A DNA stretch of 64,000 nucleotides, taken from NCBI RefSeq assembly GCF_001665685.1, contig NZ_LZTB01000044.1, forward strand, positions 82,010 through 146,009, read 5' to 3'. The notes under the pieces were generated by a model. It had not been told where the DNA came from. It was given only the letters and a program-made list of their open reading frames with translations, and searched no databases. Positions 40,845 to 49,804 of the stretch are shown here, one piece after another (the stretch's first letter is position 1; each line of letters opens with the position of its first letter). This stretch comes from Mycobacterium sp. 852013-50091_SCH5140682. GTDB taxonomy: Bacteria; Actinomycetota; Actinomycetes; Mycobacteriales; Mycobacteriaceae. The position numbers and the translations under genes are program-made.

Positions 40845-41838
40845 TGTGTTCGGCAACGTTCAGCTCGGATACATCGTCATCGAAACCGACAAGTTCGCCG
40901 ACTGGCGACGCTTCGGTCGCGAAGCGATCGGGCTGCATCTCGATGAAGCGCTGCCCGATGTGATGCGATTCCGGTTGGACGACAACGAATGTCGATTCCT
41001 GCTGCAACGTGGCCCGGCCGAGGATGTCACCGCGTTGGGCTGGCATGTCGCCGACCATGCCACGTTCGACGAGATCCTTCGTCGCGTCACCGGCCACGGT
41101 GTACCCGTGGCCCACGGAACAGATGAGGAATCCGCGCTGCGGGGCGTCGAACGTCTCGTGCGGTTCCCGGGACCTAACGGGCTCATCCAGGAAGTATTCA
41201 CCTGCGCCCGAACAGGTTCCGGGCCACTGCGGATGGCGGTCCGCGGCGGGTTCGTCACCGGCGACTCCGGGCTGGGACACGTCGCGATCACCACCAAGAA
41301 GCCCCATCAGGTGCGGGGCTATTACGACACGGTGTTCGATGCGCGGCTGTCCGACTACATCGACGAGACCATCAGCGGTGTCAAGTTCAAGATCCGGTTC
41401 CTGCGGGTCAACGAGCGCCACCACTCGGTGGCGATCGCCGCAGTGAACCGGTTGCCACTCAACCCGATCCGGACCCGCGTCCAGCATCTCAACATTCAGG
41501 TCGCCGACCTTGACGATATGACCGCGTCGTACCAGCGGGTGAAGCAACTCGGCTTCGACATGGCGTTGGACGTGGGACAGCACACCAATGACCGCGAGCT
41601 GTCCTACTACGCGGTGACGCCGTCAGGGTTCGAATGGGAGGTGGGCTGGAACCCTATCGTGGTCGACGAATCCACCTGGGAGCCCACCACACACCGGGGC
41701 ATCAGCATCTGGGGCCACACGTCGGAAGGGCGCAGCATCATCGACAAGCTCAGCCAGTTCAAGCTCGGCGCACTGTCCCTGGCACAGCGAGAGAACGTCG
41801 TGCCGGCACTGGCCGGCGCAGGCATCCCCGACAACTGA
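40837..41838 (+). CDS. Type I extradiol (catechol meta-cleavage) dioxygenase
   Basis: Two-module VOC dioxygenase of 333 residues. Iron ligands are in place: His148 in GLGHVAI, His217 in VQHLNI and Glu268 in GFEWEVG. The N-terminal module (1-130) is a non-catalytic repeat, as in BphC and HsaC. YYAVTPSG before the Glu contains the conserved Tyr. It cleaves the catechol made by the upstream hydroxylase. The fixed gene order hydroxylase-hydrolase-dioxygenase supports a single aromatic pathway. A 187-nt convergent gap follows. Confidence 0.92.
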   Translation: MASVFGNVQLGYIVIETDKFADWRRFGREAIGLHLDEALPDVMRFRLDDNECRFLLQRGPAEDVTALGWHVADHATFDEILRRVTGHGVPVAHGTDEESALRGVERLVRFPGPNGLIQEVFTCARTGSGPLRMAVRGGFVTGDSGLGHVAITTKKPHQVRGYYDTVFDARLSDYIDETISGVKFKIRFLRVNERHHSVAIAAVNRLPLNPIRTRVQHLNIQVADLDDMTASYQRVKQLGFDMALDVGQHTNDRELSYYAVTPSGFEWEVGWNPIVVDESTWEPTTHRGISIWGHTSEGRSIIDKLSQFKLGALSLAQRENVVPALAGAGIPDN

Positions 41839-42025
41839 GAAGGCTCTGGACCCGTCCGGACGGGCTGCCATCGACAGGACGAATGCCCTGGCCCTCTTTC
41901 CCCGCCTCGGTAGCGCACCTCGGCTGCCTGCACCCACACCGCTCGAGCACATCCGGCACACGGTCAGCCGGGTCGTCATGCGCGGTGTCGCGCGGATGAT
42001 GCAGCCCGGCTGACGCGTCCCGCCG

Positions 42026-43162
42026 CTACGGGCGCGTCAAGTCCGCATACCGACTCACGTGCCAGTCGGTCGAGCCGAACTCGTACTGAACGGCGGTGAG
42101 CCGCTTGAAGTAATGTCCGATGGCCAACTCTTCGGTCATGCCCATGCCGCCGTGCAGTTGCACCGCGTTCTGGCCGACGAAGCGCGCGGCGCGGCCGATG
42201 GTGGCCTTGGCCGCCGACACCGCTTTGGCGCGGGCCGCCGCGTCGGTATCGAGATTCAACACCGCGAGATACACCGCGGCCGCAGCCTGCTCGACCTCCA
42301 TGTGCATGTCCACCATGCGGTGCTGCAGGGCCTGGAAACTCCCGATGGCCGTGCCGAATTGGTGTCGCTGCTTGCAGTACTCGACCGTGTCGGCGAGTAC
42401 CTTGCGCATGCCGCCGACGGCTTCCGCGCACACGGCCGCGGCGCCCTCGTCGCGGGCCCGCTCCAACGACGGCCACGCCTGCCCCGCGCCTCCGAGCAGG
42501 GCGTCGGCCGGGACCCGCAGGTTCTGCAGATCCAGGTCGGCGGCCTGCCGGTCGTCGACCGTGCGGTAGGGATGAATGGTGAGACCCGCTGGACGTGAGG
42601 CGGTCTCGACGAGGAACAGCGAGATTCCGTCGGTATCGGCAGGATCACCCGACGTGCGCGCGGTGATCAGCAGATGCGTCGCCAACGGAGCGTTGAGCAC
42701 CATCGCCTTGCTGCCGTCGAGCACCCAGCCGTCGCCCTCACGGCGTGCGGTGGTGGCGACGGCGCGCCAGTTGTCGCCGGAGGCCGGCTCACCGGCGGCG
42801 AGCGCGACGATGGCGCTGCCGTCGACGATGTCGGCCAGCAGCTGATCGGCCCCGCCCGCGCGGTGCAACAGCCCGCCGGCCACCACCACGGTGTCGACGA
42901 ACGGTTCGATCACCAGTGCGTGGCCCAGCGCTTCGGCGATGAGCATGGCCTCGACGGGACCTCCGCCACTGCCGCCGGCAGCTTCGGGGAGCGTGGCGCC
43001 CAGGATGCCGAGTTCGTCGGCGAAGCCACGCCAGATCTCGGGCTGCCAGCCCGGTCCCGTCTTGGCGGCGGACCGGCTCGAGGTGAGGTCGTAGCGGCTG
43101 GACAGAAACTTGGTCAGTCCTTCCCGCAGCAGTTCCTGCTCGTTGGTCAGGTTGAAGTCCAT
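42026..43162 (-). CDS. Acyl-CoA dehydrogenase, second subunit of a FadE pair
   Basis: Acyl-CoA dehydrogenase of 378 residues. DGSKAMVLNAP, GAAAVCAEAVGGMRKVLADTVEYCKQRHQFGTAIG-like helices and AVQLHGGMGMTEELAIGHYFKRL are family blocks. Gene and preceding FadE stop are directly adjacent (no gap), the arrangement of alpha2-beta2 heteromeric FadE enzymes of steroid or branched side-chain degradation. Its start follows the partner's stop codon immediately. Confidence 0.88.
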   Translation of the reverse strand: MDFNLTNEQELLREGLTKFLSSRYDLTSSRSAAKTGPGWQPEIWRGFADELGILGATLPEAAGGSGGGPVEAMLIAEALGHALVIEPFVDTVVVAGGLLHRAGGADQLLADIVDGSAIVALAAGEPASGDNWRAVATTARREGDGWVLDGSKAMVLNAPLATHLLITARTSGDPADTDGISLFLVETASRPAGLTIHPYRTVDDRQAADLDLQNLRVPADALLGGAGQAWPSLERARDEGAAAVCAEAVGGMRKVLADTVEYCKQRHQFGTAIGSFQALQHRMVDMHMEVEQAAAAVYLAVLNLDTDAAARAKAVSAAKATIGRAARFVGQNAVQLHGGMGMTEELAIGHYFKRLTAVQYEFGSTDWHVSRYADLTRP

Positions 43163-44395
43163 CTACAGCCCCAATTCCGCTTTGGCGAGGATGTTCCGCT
43201 GAATCTCGTTGCTGCCGGCATAGATCGAGCCGGCCCGGTCGTTGAAGTAGCGCAGCGGGGCCACCGCCTGCCAGGGTTGGCCACTGACATACCCGTCGGC
43301 CGGCGGTTCGAAATCCGCCACCGGACCGCCCGGGCGGGTGGCGTGCGGCTGGTAGGCGCGCCCCCACGGCCCGGCCGCCTCCATCGACAGCTCGGTCAAC
43401 GTCTGGCTCAGTTCCGTACCGAGGATCTTCAGCATCGACGACGCCGTTCCCGGATTCCGGCCTTCGGACACTGCCGCCAGCACCCGGTATTCGAGGATCT
43501 CCAGCACATCGGTGCGGATTCGGGCCTCGGCGAGCTTTCGGCTGAACGCGGCGTCGTCGATGAGGCGGCCGCCGGCAGGTCCGGGCTGTTCCGTGGCGAC
43601 CGTCGCGATCTCCTCGGCGAGCACCTGCAGCGCCGGAGCCGACGCGCCGCCGCCGCGCTCGAATTCCAGCAGGTACTTGGCGACGGTCCAGCCTTCGTCG
43701 ATGGTGCCGATGACGTTGCTCTTCGGCACCCGGACGTCGTCGAAGAAGACCTGGTTCTGGACTTCCTCACCGGAAGTCATGACCAGGGGCCGGATCTCGA
43801 TGCCCGGCGCGGTCATGTCGATCAGCACGAACGTGATGCCCTGCTGCTTCTTCGCGCCGCGCGTAGTGCGGACGAGTGCGAACATCCAGTTCGCTTCGCG
43901 GGCGTGGGTGGTCCAGATCTTGCTTCCGGTGCACACCAGGTGGTCGCCATCGTCGACCGCGGCCATGGACAGCGCGGCCAGGTCCGAGCCGGCCTCGGGC
44001 TCGGAGTAGCCCTGGCAGAAGAACACTTCGCCGGTGAGGATCCGCGGCAGGAAGTAGTCCTTCTGTGCCTCGGTGCCGAACTTGATGATCGCGTGGGCGA
44101 CCATGCGGATACCCATCGGCGACAGTGACGGTGCCCCGGCGAGCGTGGACTCCCTGCTGAAGATGTAGTGCTGGGTCAGGCTCCAGTCGCAGCCGCCGTA
44201 CTCGACGGGCCACGCGGGCGCCGCCCAGCCGTGCTGATGCAGGATGCGCTGCCAGGCCATGCTGGCGTCATGGTCGGCGTAGACGCTCGTCATCAGCCGC
44301 CCCGCCTGCCGAAGATCGTCGGTCAGATGCTCTGCGAGAAAGTCGCGCACCTCGGCGCGGAAGTTCTGGTCGGTCGTAGACCACTTCAGGTCCAT
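43163..44395 (-). CDS. Acyl-CoA dehydrogenase, first subunit of a FadE pair
   Basis: Acyl-CoA dehydrogenase of 410 residues. WPVEYGGCDWSLTQHYIF, FCQGYSEPEAGSDLAALSM, GSKIWTTHAREANWMFALVRT and NDRAGSIYAGSNEIQRNILAKAEL are typical. It lacks a G-G-x-G-x-T/S-x-E motif in the C-terminal third, as in the non-identical subunit of heteromeric FadE enzymes. A start at 44395 is supported by the beginning of family similarity. The promoter region carries AACCTAGTTAGTT. Confidence 0.88.
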   Translation of the reverse strand: MDLKWSTTDQNFRAEVRDFLAEHLTDDLRQAGRLMTSVYADHDASMAWQRILHQHGWAAPAWPVEYGGCDWSLTQHYIFSRESTLAGAPSLSPMGIRMVAHAIIKFGTEAQKDYFLPRILTGEVFFCQGYSEPEAGSDLAALSMAAVDDGDHLVCTGSKIWTTHAREANWMFALVRTTRGAKKQQGITFVLIDMTAPGIEIRPLVMTSGEEVQNQVFFDDVRVPKSNVIGTIDEGWTVAKYLLEFERGGGASAPALQVLAEEIATVATEQPGPAGGRLIDDAAFSRKLAEARIRTDVLEILEYRVLAAVSEGRNPGTASSMLKILGTELSQTLTELSMEAAGPWGRAYQPHATRPGGPVADFEPPADGYVSGQPWQAVAPLRYFNDRAGSIYAGSNEIQRNILAKAELGL

Positions 44396-44432
44396 GCGTG
44401 CCCCTGTCTGCCGGTGTCGCAACCACAGAGTA

Positions 44433-44445
44433 AACCTAGTTAGTT
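44433..44445. promoter_or_regulatory. AACCTAGTTAGTT, possible TetR site
   Basis: An imperfect palindrome with AAC/GTT ends 38-50 nt before the FadE pair start, between it and the PAS gene. Similar A/T-rich TetR sites occur before mycobacterial fad genes; the TetR proteins at 44953 or 45621 are candidates. Confidence 0.3.
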
Positions 44446-44497
44446 AAGTGATGCGAGCTGCCCTTGCGCGCGCGACGCCGGTCGAGGCGTCCCTGCT

Positions 44498-44947
44498 GTG
44501 AGCCGCGCTGGTACCAAGCTGGCGCGTCGGGCAATAATTGAGGGCGTGGAGCGGCGTCAGAGCGAGCAGGACACCCGATCTCCGATGACCACGTTGCAGC
44601 AAATGCCGGCGTTGGTCGTCTTGGAGCGGTTCCCCGTTCCGGTGCTCGCAATCGCCGAGGATGGCAGCATTCTGTTCGCTAACACTGCTTTCGCCGAAAT
44701 GCTCGGACACAGCGCGGAATCAGTGAAGGCCATGAAGTTTGCCCAGATCTTTCACTCGCTGCCCGATGACGAGTCCGCGGTGTCGGTCGTGCGGGCCAAC
44801 GCCGAGCTGGTCGTCGACCTGGTGCACCAGGACCGCTCGATCGTGCGCGCCCGGATGAGCAAGTCCGCGCTGCTGCGTGGAGACGATCCGGTGGCGCTGG
44901 CGACGTTCCACGATCTCACCGAGCAGCTGTGGGTGGACGAACTGTAG
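44498..44947 (+). CDS. Stand-alone PAS-domain protein
   Basis: Protein of up to 149 residues whose core is one PAS domain: LERFPVPVLAIAEDGSILFANTAFAEMLGHSAESVKAMKFAQIF followed by the closing strand ALATFHDLTEQ. No output domain is attached. The start is uncertain: GTG 44498 or ATG 44585, either leaves the PAS intact. It is convergent with a TetR gene (5-nt gap) and could sense a ligand or act as a partner protein. Confidence 0.7.
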   Translation: MSRAGTKLARRAIIEGVERRQSEQDTRSPMTTLQQMPALVVLERFPVPVLAIAEDGSILFANTAFAEMLGHSAESVKAMKFAQIFHSLPDDESAVSVVRANAELVVDLVHQDRSIVRARMSKSALLRGDDPVALATFHDLTEQLWVDEL

Positions 44948-44952
44948 CCGCG

Positions 44953-45609
44953 CTACCTGCCGATCATCGGCGACCGCCGGAGTGATTCGCGCGCGAGAAA
45001 CTCACGGAAGTATTCCAGTGACTCTTCGTTGACGATCGCGGGTAGCAAGAGTTCCCACGTTCGCCCCACGCGCTCCCGAAGGTCGTTCGCGGTCCCGGTG
45101 GCGCGCGACAGCGCCTCGGCGCCCAGCATCGAACCCAGGATCACCTCTGCGGCGCTCTTGGGATCGATGTCGCTGCGGAGGTCGCCTTCGGCGGCGGCGT
45201 GGCCGACCTGCTCGACGAGGTCGTCGAGCCAGCTCCCGTAGACCCGGCCTGTTGCGTCGTTGAGACCGCTGAAAGTCCGCAGCAGCTGCATGCCGATCCA
45301 GGCCAGCTTGTCCGCGGCGGTGAAATCGGTCACCACGAACATGCCGTGGATGAGGTTCTCCAGCGCAGGCGAGGATGATCCGGTGATCGTGCGAAACGTC
45401 GCCAACATGCGGGCGCCGGCCTCATCGATGATGGCCTCGGCCAGCGCCTCCTTGGCGTCGAAGTGGTAGTAGAACGCTCCCTTGGTCAACTCGGCGCGTT
45501 CGATGATGTCGCCCAATCCCGTTGCCGGGTAACCAGTTTCGTCGAAGAGCTCGACGGCGGCGGCAATGATCTTGCGGCGGGTGACCTCCGACCGGGCCTG
45601 GCGTGCCAT
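44953..45609 (-). CDS. TetR-family regulator
   Basis: TetR protein of 218 residues. The N-terminal RRKIIAAAVELFDETGYPATGLGDIIERAELTKGAFYYHFDAKEALAEAI (about 11-60) is a near-ideal TetR helix-turn-helix, of the ScbR/CprB-like (gamma-butyrolactone receptor) kind often seen in actinobacteria. GGAG lies 7 nt before ATG. It follows another TetR gene by 11 nt, so the two form an operon. Confidence 0.88.
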   Translation of the reverse strand: MARQARSEVTRRKIIAAAVELFDETGYPATGLGDIIERAELTKGAFYYHFDAKEALAEAIIDEAGARMLATFRTITGSSSPALENLIHGMFVVTDFTAADKLAWIGMQLLRTFSGLNDATGRVYGSWLDDLVEQVGHAAAEGDLRSDIDPKSAAEVILGSMLGAEALSRATGTANDLRERVGRTWELLLPAIVNEESLEYFREFLARESLRRSPMIGR

Positions 45610-45620
45610 GGCGTGCTCCG

Positions 45621-46331
45621 TCAGGCCGGCCCGGTGGCCGGGTCGGTGGCGATGCGGGTCGTGGCGGGTTTGATCGGTGCGGCCTTCTTGAGCGCCGCGG
45701 TGGTGCGACGCCTGATGAACTGGGCCAGATAGCTAAGTCGGTCCGGGTTGGCCAAGCCCGGCAGCACCAACTTCCACGCCCGCTCGAGGTCGGTGAGGAA
45801 CCGTTGAGGGTCGTCCAGATCGCTGGTCTGGCGGATGCCCAGCTGCATCGACACCAGCAGCATCGCCGCCACCTGTGGATCGGTACCGTCGGTGAAATCG
45901 CCCTCGTCCACCGCGCGCCGGACGATCGTCGCGTACCCGGAGATCCAGGGCGCAAGGACCTGCGGTCCCAGCCTGTCAGTACGTCCGATCGACTCCACCA
46001 AGTTCCCGGCCGCTCGGGACATCGTCTCGCCGATGTCGTCGACGGCCAGCTGGTAGGAGATGTCGACCAAGGTCTCCATCGCGGACAGATTGCGGGCGAG
46101 CACCTCGGTGACCCGTTCCCGGGCGCGTTCGGCGCGGTTGTCGATGATGGATGACGCCAGTGCGTACTTGGACCGGAAATGGAAATACAGCGCGCCCTTG
46201 GTAACGGCTGCGTCGGCCAGGATGTCGTCGAGGCTCACGGCGCTGTAGGGCTTGTGGGCGAACTGGCGCGCCGCGGCCTGCAGGATCTGAAGCCGTGTGA
46301 CGTCTGCTCGTCGGTCGAGCTGCTCAGTCAC
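45621..46331 (-). CDS. TetR-family regulator
   Basis: TetR protein of 236 residues with RLQILQAAARQFAHKPYSAVSLDDILADAAVTKGALYFHFRSKYALASSII (about 13-63). The pair 44953/45621 is homologous, and both have the K-G-A-(F/L)-Y-(Y/F)-H-F recognition segment, suggesting an old duplication. The 520-nt gap upstream is gene-free. Confidence 0.87.
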   Translation of the reverse strand: MTEQLDRRADVTRLQILQAAARQFAHKPYSAVSLDDILADAAVTKGALYFHFRSKYALASSIIDNRAERARERVTEVLARNLSAMETLVDISYQLAVDDIGETMSRAAGNLVESIGRTDRLGPQVLAPWISGYATIVRRAVDEGDFTDGTDPQVAAMLLVSMQLGIRQTSDLDDPQRFLTDLERAWKLVLPGLANPDRLSYLAQFIRRRTTAALKKAAPIKPATTRIATDPATGPA

Positions 46332-46851
46332 CAGGACACCCCAAGTTCTTCACGACTGCGTGATCGGACGAGGCATCTGGCGCCGCCCGGCGCGTGCACC
46401 GGGATTGTTTCATTCGGGTTCCTCGGGACACCAACACCCCGGCGGCTGAGCGCATCTGCCCACTCGCCAATTGAGATACTCGAAGTCATCGCCACGCGTG
46501 CATATCATTCTAAAGGTATGTAGGGTGCTTAGCGTGATAACTCTTGGTTCGCAGTGGGCGGACGTGGACGCGGCTCGCGTCGCGATCTCGCCGACGGTTG
46601 CCAAGGGTTATCGTGGAGACGTTGCCATAGCCTGCGCTGGCTATCCCCCTCGAATCCCGGTGCGGGCTGTGGCAACCTCCTCTCCAGTTCATCGACGCGA
46701 CGTGGCCGGTACCCGGGTCGCGGCGTCGAAGAGCTGGAAAACTGGCTGAAGAGTTCTGTTGAGTACTGTTGATCGCGCACCGATCGGCGCGGGCGCGTCT
46801 GGGTTTGCGGGCCACGTGCCGCCGGCGCTGGCAAACTAGAGGTATCCGTAG
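46332..46851. other. Gene-free region between TetR and flavoprotein genes
   Basis: A 520-nt space with no supported gene in either orientation; the longest frames lack domain-like composition. Presumably contains the divergent promoters of the TetR pair and of the flavoprotein-like gene; AGAGG occurs about 10 nt before the latter ATG. Confidence 0.5.
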
Positions 46852-47730
46852 ATGATGTGGGACGACGAATTTGACGTCGTTTGCTGTGGTTCCGGCCTCG
46901 GGGTCTTGGCGTGCGCCATCGCCGCAGCCGACGCCGACCTGGACGTCCTTCTTGCACAACCCGGTGTCGAGAACCGACACGAGGCCGACGCGCCGCTGCT
47001 GGGGCCCGGTATCGAGGATCCGCAAACGCGCGAGTATTTCGACGCACTGTCTGCCGACGTGGGGTCGGTCGCTGCCGCGTCGAACGACGTCGAGCTCACC
47101 GTCCGGTCTGTGCGCGCTCCGGCCCCGGCCCGGCCGGGGTCCCCGATTGCGCCGTTCTACGGGGCGCGCCTGCGTGACTGGGCTGTCGAGTGCCTGCTGT
47201 CGCCGTACGGTGTGCTCTACACCCGGCTGACCGACCGGGAGACCCAGTCCATGCAGACGCAGTCGGGCGAGGACATCGAGGTCAAGGTCATCGGTTCGGT
47301 GACATCCGGCGACGGTGCGGTATCGGCGCTCGACGAATGGCTGATCGGCCAGACCCGGGATCGCGATATTTCGACGTATGAGAACAGCACGCTTGAGCGC
47401 ATCGTCTTCGAAGAGGACGAGATCGTCGGTGTTGTGCTCAACACCGACGAGGGCCCACGCGCGATCCGAACCCGGCACGGTATCGCCGTAGCCGGCAGGC
47501 AGAACGGCCCGGCCCGTGGCGCGTTGCCGGTCGATGAGCCGAACCGCACGCTTCAGGTGGGGCTGGTCGGGCAGAGCGCCAGCCGGTTCGCCCGTGTCGA
47601 GCTGCTGGTCACGGACCCCACAGCAGGGTCGAGCAGCTCGGAGTACTGCACGTCCGATCTCGGCCGCGGCGGGGGCCGTTCACATGTGCGGCACTGGCGG
47701 AAAGCGAACCGGAACCCGCCCCTTGGCTAG
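46852..47730 (+). CDS. Flavoprotein-like protein with N-terminal dinucleotide fold
   Basis: Protein of 292 residues. FDVVCCGSGLGVLACAIAAADADLDVLL (about 7-34) is a FAD-binding Rossmann motif (G-S-G-L-G) of the 3-ketosteroid dehydrogenase/fumarate reductase type. The remainder is about half the usual length of these enzymes and lacks a recognisable substrate domain, so it may be a diverged or shortened relative. The 3' end overlaps the convergent cyclic-di-GMP gene by 51 nt. Function is not assignable. Confidence 0.62.
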   Translation: MMWDDEFDVVCCGSGLGVLACAIAAADADLDVLLAQPGVENRHEADAPLLGPGIEDPQTREYFDALSADVGSVAAASNDVELTVRSVRAPAPARPGSPIAPFYGARLRDWAVECLLSPYGVLYTRLTDRETQSMQTQSGEDIEVKVIGSVTSGDGAVSALDEWLIGQTRDRDISTYENSTLERIVFEEDEIVGVVLNTDEGPRAIRTRHGIAVAGRQNGPARGALPVDEPNRTLQVGLVGQSASRFARVELLVTDPTAGSSSSEYCTSDLGRGGGRSHVRHWRKANRNPPLG

Positions 47731-49554
47731 CAGCTGCTGCATCTCGCGCCCCGAGATCGGTCGGGACAACAGGAACCCCTGAGCGCGGTAACAGCCGTGC
47801 CGAAGCAGGGTGAGCGCCGCGGTTTCGGTCTCCACGCCCTCGGCGACCAGTTGCAGGCCGAAGGCGCCTGCGAGCGCGATGACTGCGCGGACGATCGGTA
47901 GATCGCCGGGGTTGGAACCCAGTTCGGCGACGAAACTCCGGTCGATCTTGAGTGTGTCGACCGGTAGGGATTTCAGCAGGGACAGCGCGCTGTACCCGGT
48001 GCCGAAGTCGTCGATCGCCACATGAACGCCCGCGTTCTGCAGCCCGAACAACGTACGACGCGTGGTCTCGATGTCCTGAACCACGACGCTTTCAGTGATC
48101 TCCAGGCACACCGAGCCGCGCGGAAGCCCGAACTCGTTCATGATGCTGGCGACAGAGTCGACGAATCCTTCGGTCACCAACTGCACCGGCGAGACGTTGA
48201 TCCGCAACAGAATGCGCCTGCCCAGGCCGTTGGCGCGCCAACGGGCGAATTCGGCACATGCGTTGCGCAGCACCCATCGTCCCAACTCGCCTGCCAGGTT
48301 GATGGATTCGGCGACTCCGATGAACGAATCCGGCGCGAGCAGCCCGCGCGTCGGATGCTGCCACCGGACCAACGCCTCGGCTGCCAGCACCTCGCCGGTA
48401 CGCATGTCGATCTCGGGCAGGTAGTGCAGCACCAGTGATCCGTCCTCGATCACGTTCTGCAGGTGCAACTCGATGTCGTTACGGAAATCGATCTCCATGG
48501 CCATCGCATCGGAGAACGCCGCCACCTGGTTCCCGCCGGCGCTCTTGGCGGTCAGAACCGCCTGGTCGGCGCGGCTGAGCAGATCCGAGGTCGAGTCACG
48601 CCCGGGAATGCCCTCGGCCAGGCCGATACTCACCGTCCGGGTGAGCATCTCGCCGTCGACCGTCACCCGCTCACGCAACATCGACTGCAGTCGGTAGGCC
48701 AGGGCTTCGGCGTCTCCGACCGACATCGGTGCCGCGGGGACCACGACGAACTCGTCACCGCCGAGGCGCGCGATGATTTTCGGCTCGTCGTCGCCCTCCT
48801 CGAGGCGCTGCGCCAGGACTCTGATGAACGCATCCCCGGCGGTGTGCCCGAGATAGTCGTTGATGGCCTTGAGCCGGTCCAGATCCAGGAACATCACCGA
48901 CACCGGACCGGGTTGACCGGCCGCGAGCCGTTCGTCGAGATGCGCCAGCAACGCGCGGCGGTTGTACAACCCGGTGAGGTGGTCGTGGTCGGCCAGGTAG
49001 CGCAGCCGCTCCTCGGCAGCGATGCGGGCCTGCACCTGGGCGAACAAGGAGGCGATCGCCTGCAGCGCATTGAGTTCCTCGGGTCGCCATTCGCGGTCGC
49101 CGAACTTGACGAAACCGAGCACGCCGGTGGTGATCTCGCCCGACAGCAACGGCACGGACGCCATCGAGGTACTAGGAACCTGGCGCCCCGCCTCGATGGT
49201 GCGCTGGTAGTCGTCGGTGGCGGGTTCGGGCCGGAACACCGCGGGCTCTTTGAGATTCTCCGCCATGGCGAACACCGGGTCGGCGTCGGCGAACCGAACG
49301 ACCGCGATCGGATCCGTGGGGGCGTCCACCGGCCGCGGCGGCCATTCGGCGACCAGTTTCGTGGTGTGGGCCTGGTGATCGTTGTGCCGCAGGAAGCTCA
49401 CGTCGACGTCGAAGTAGGACACCAGGTCGGCAAGCACCTGCTGGCTGACCGCCGCAGCGGTGGCGGCATTGACTGCCATCAGCTGTGTGGCCACCGACGT
49501 GACGACCAATTCCAGACTGCGTGGCACACCAACCTCCGGAGTCACCTCAACCAT
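47680..49554 (-). CDS. dcpA: GAF-GGDEF-EAL cyclic-di-GMP enzyme (DcpA/MSDGC-1-like)
   Basis: Protein of 624 residues: GAF-type domain (about 30-180), GGDEF (about 195-350) with intact RLGGDEFVVV and RADQAV, and EAL (about 370-615) with AAEALVRWQHP, LEITESVV and DDFGTGYSALSLL. Both catalytic motifs are intact, as in M. smegmatis DcpA, which both makes and cleaves c-di-GMP. No RxxD inhibitory site is evident five residues before GGDEF. The start at 49554 lies 8 nt inside a small upstream frame (ATGGTTGA), suggesting coupling; other in-frame ATGs lie further upstream. Confidence 0.85.
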   Translation of the reverse strand: MVEVTPEVGVPRSLELVVTSVATQLMAVNAATAAAVSQQVLADLVSYFDVDVSFLRHNDHQAHTTKLVAEWPPRPVDAPTDPIAVVRFADADPVFAMAENLKEPAVFRPEPATDDYQRTIEAGRQVPSTSMASVPLLSGEITTGVLGFVKFGDREWRPEELNALQAIASLFAQVQARIAAEERLRYLADHDHLTGLYNRRALLAHLDERLAAGQPGPVSVMFLDLDRLKAINDYLGHTAGDAFIRVLAQRLEEGDDEPKIIARLGGDEFVVVPAAPMSVGDAEALAYRLQSMLRERVTVDGEMLTRTVSIGLAEGIPGRDSTSDLLSRADQAVLTAKSAGGNQVAAFSDAMAMEIDFRNDIELHLQNVIEDGSLVLHYLPEIDMRTGEVLAAEALVRWQHPTRGLLAPDSFIGVAESINLAGELGRWVLRNACAEFARWRANGLGRRILLRINVSPVQLVTEGFVDSVASIMNEFGLPRGSVCLEITESVVVQDIETTRRTLFGLQNAGVHVAIDDFGTGYSALSLLKSLPVDTLKIDRSFVAELGSNPGDLPIVRAVIALAGAFGLQLVAEGVETETAALTLLRHGCYRAQGFLLSRPISGREMQQLLAKGRVPVRFPPVPHM

Positions 49555-49804
49555 GGAGCGGCTCATGGACCAGCGGCAGCGGCCTGCGGCGGCTGCGTAC
49601 CGTTGGGCGTGGTGCACAGAACAACCTGAGCACCAACGCCTGGGACGCATCGCGTTCGGTCGCCGACAACTGGCGCAAAGAGTACTGCAGATCGCGTAAC
49701 TCCCCGGCATGGTCGGGGGACAGGTGCGCGCGCCGGTCGGCCGTCCACCCGATCCGCCATGGCTGGGCATTGCCGTCCGCCGACTCGTCGATGGTGTCGA
49801 TCAT
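49547..49804 (-). CDS. Small protein possibly coupled to dcpA
   Basis: An 85-residue frame whose ATG (49804) overlaps the preceding stop by 4 nt and whose stop overlaps the proposed dcpA start by 8 nt. The first 55 residues have ordinary protein composition (WRIGWTADRRAHLSPDHAGELRDLQYSLRQL), unlike the Cys/Arg-rich alternative frame that would extend dcpA upstream. It may be a small regulatory partner or the start of a longer dcpA N terminus broken by a frameshift. Confidence 0.42.
   Translation of the reverse strand: MIDTIDESADGNAQPWRIGWTADRRAHLSPDHAGELRDLQYSLRQLSATERDASQALVLRLFCAPRPTVRSRRRPLPLVHEPLHG

Noticed and set aside
41625..41640. GGTTCGAAT tRNA-like T-arm sequence
   Set aside because: It lies in the dioxygenase coding sequence with no acceptor or anticodon arms; no tRNA is present.
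42674..44128. 484-codon + strand frame over the FadE pair
   Set aside because: Antisense to two convincing acyl-CoA dehydrogenase genes; no domain.
46471..46749. Open frame on the + strand between TetR and flavoprotein genes
   Set aside because: Composition is Arg/Ser/Val-rich without a domain, ribosome site or matching start context; treated as non-coding.
49554..49770. Upstream extension of dcpA to 49770
   Set aside because: The added 72 residues are Cys/Arg/Ser-rich and unlike any domain, while another frame here looks coding.
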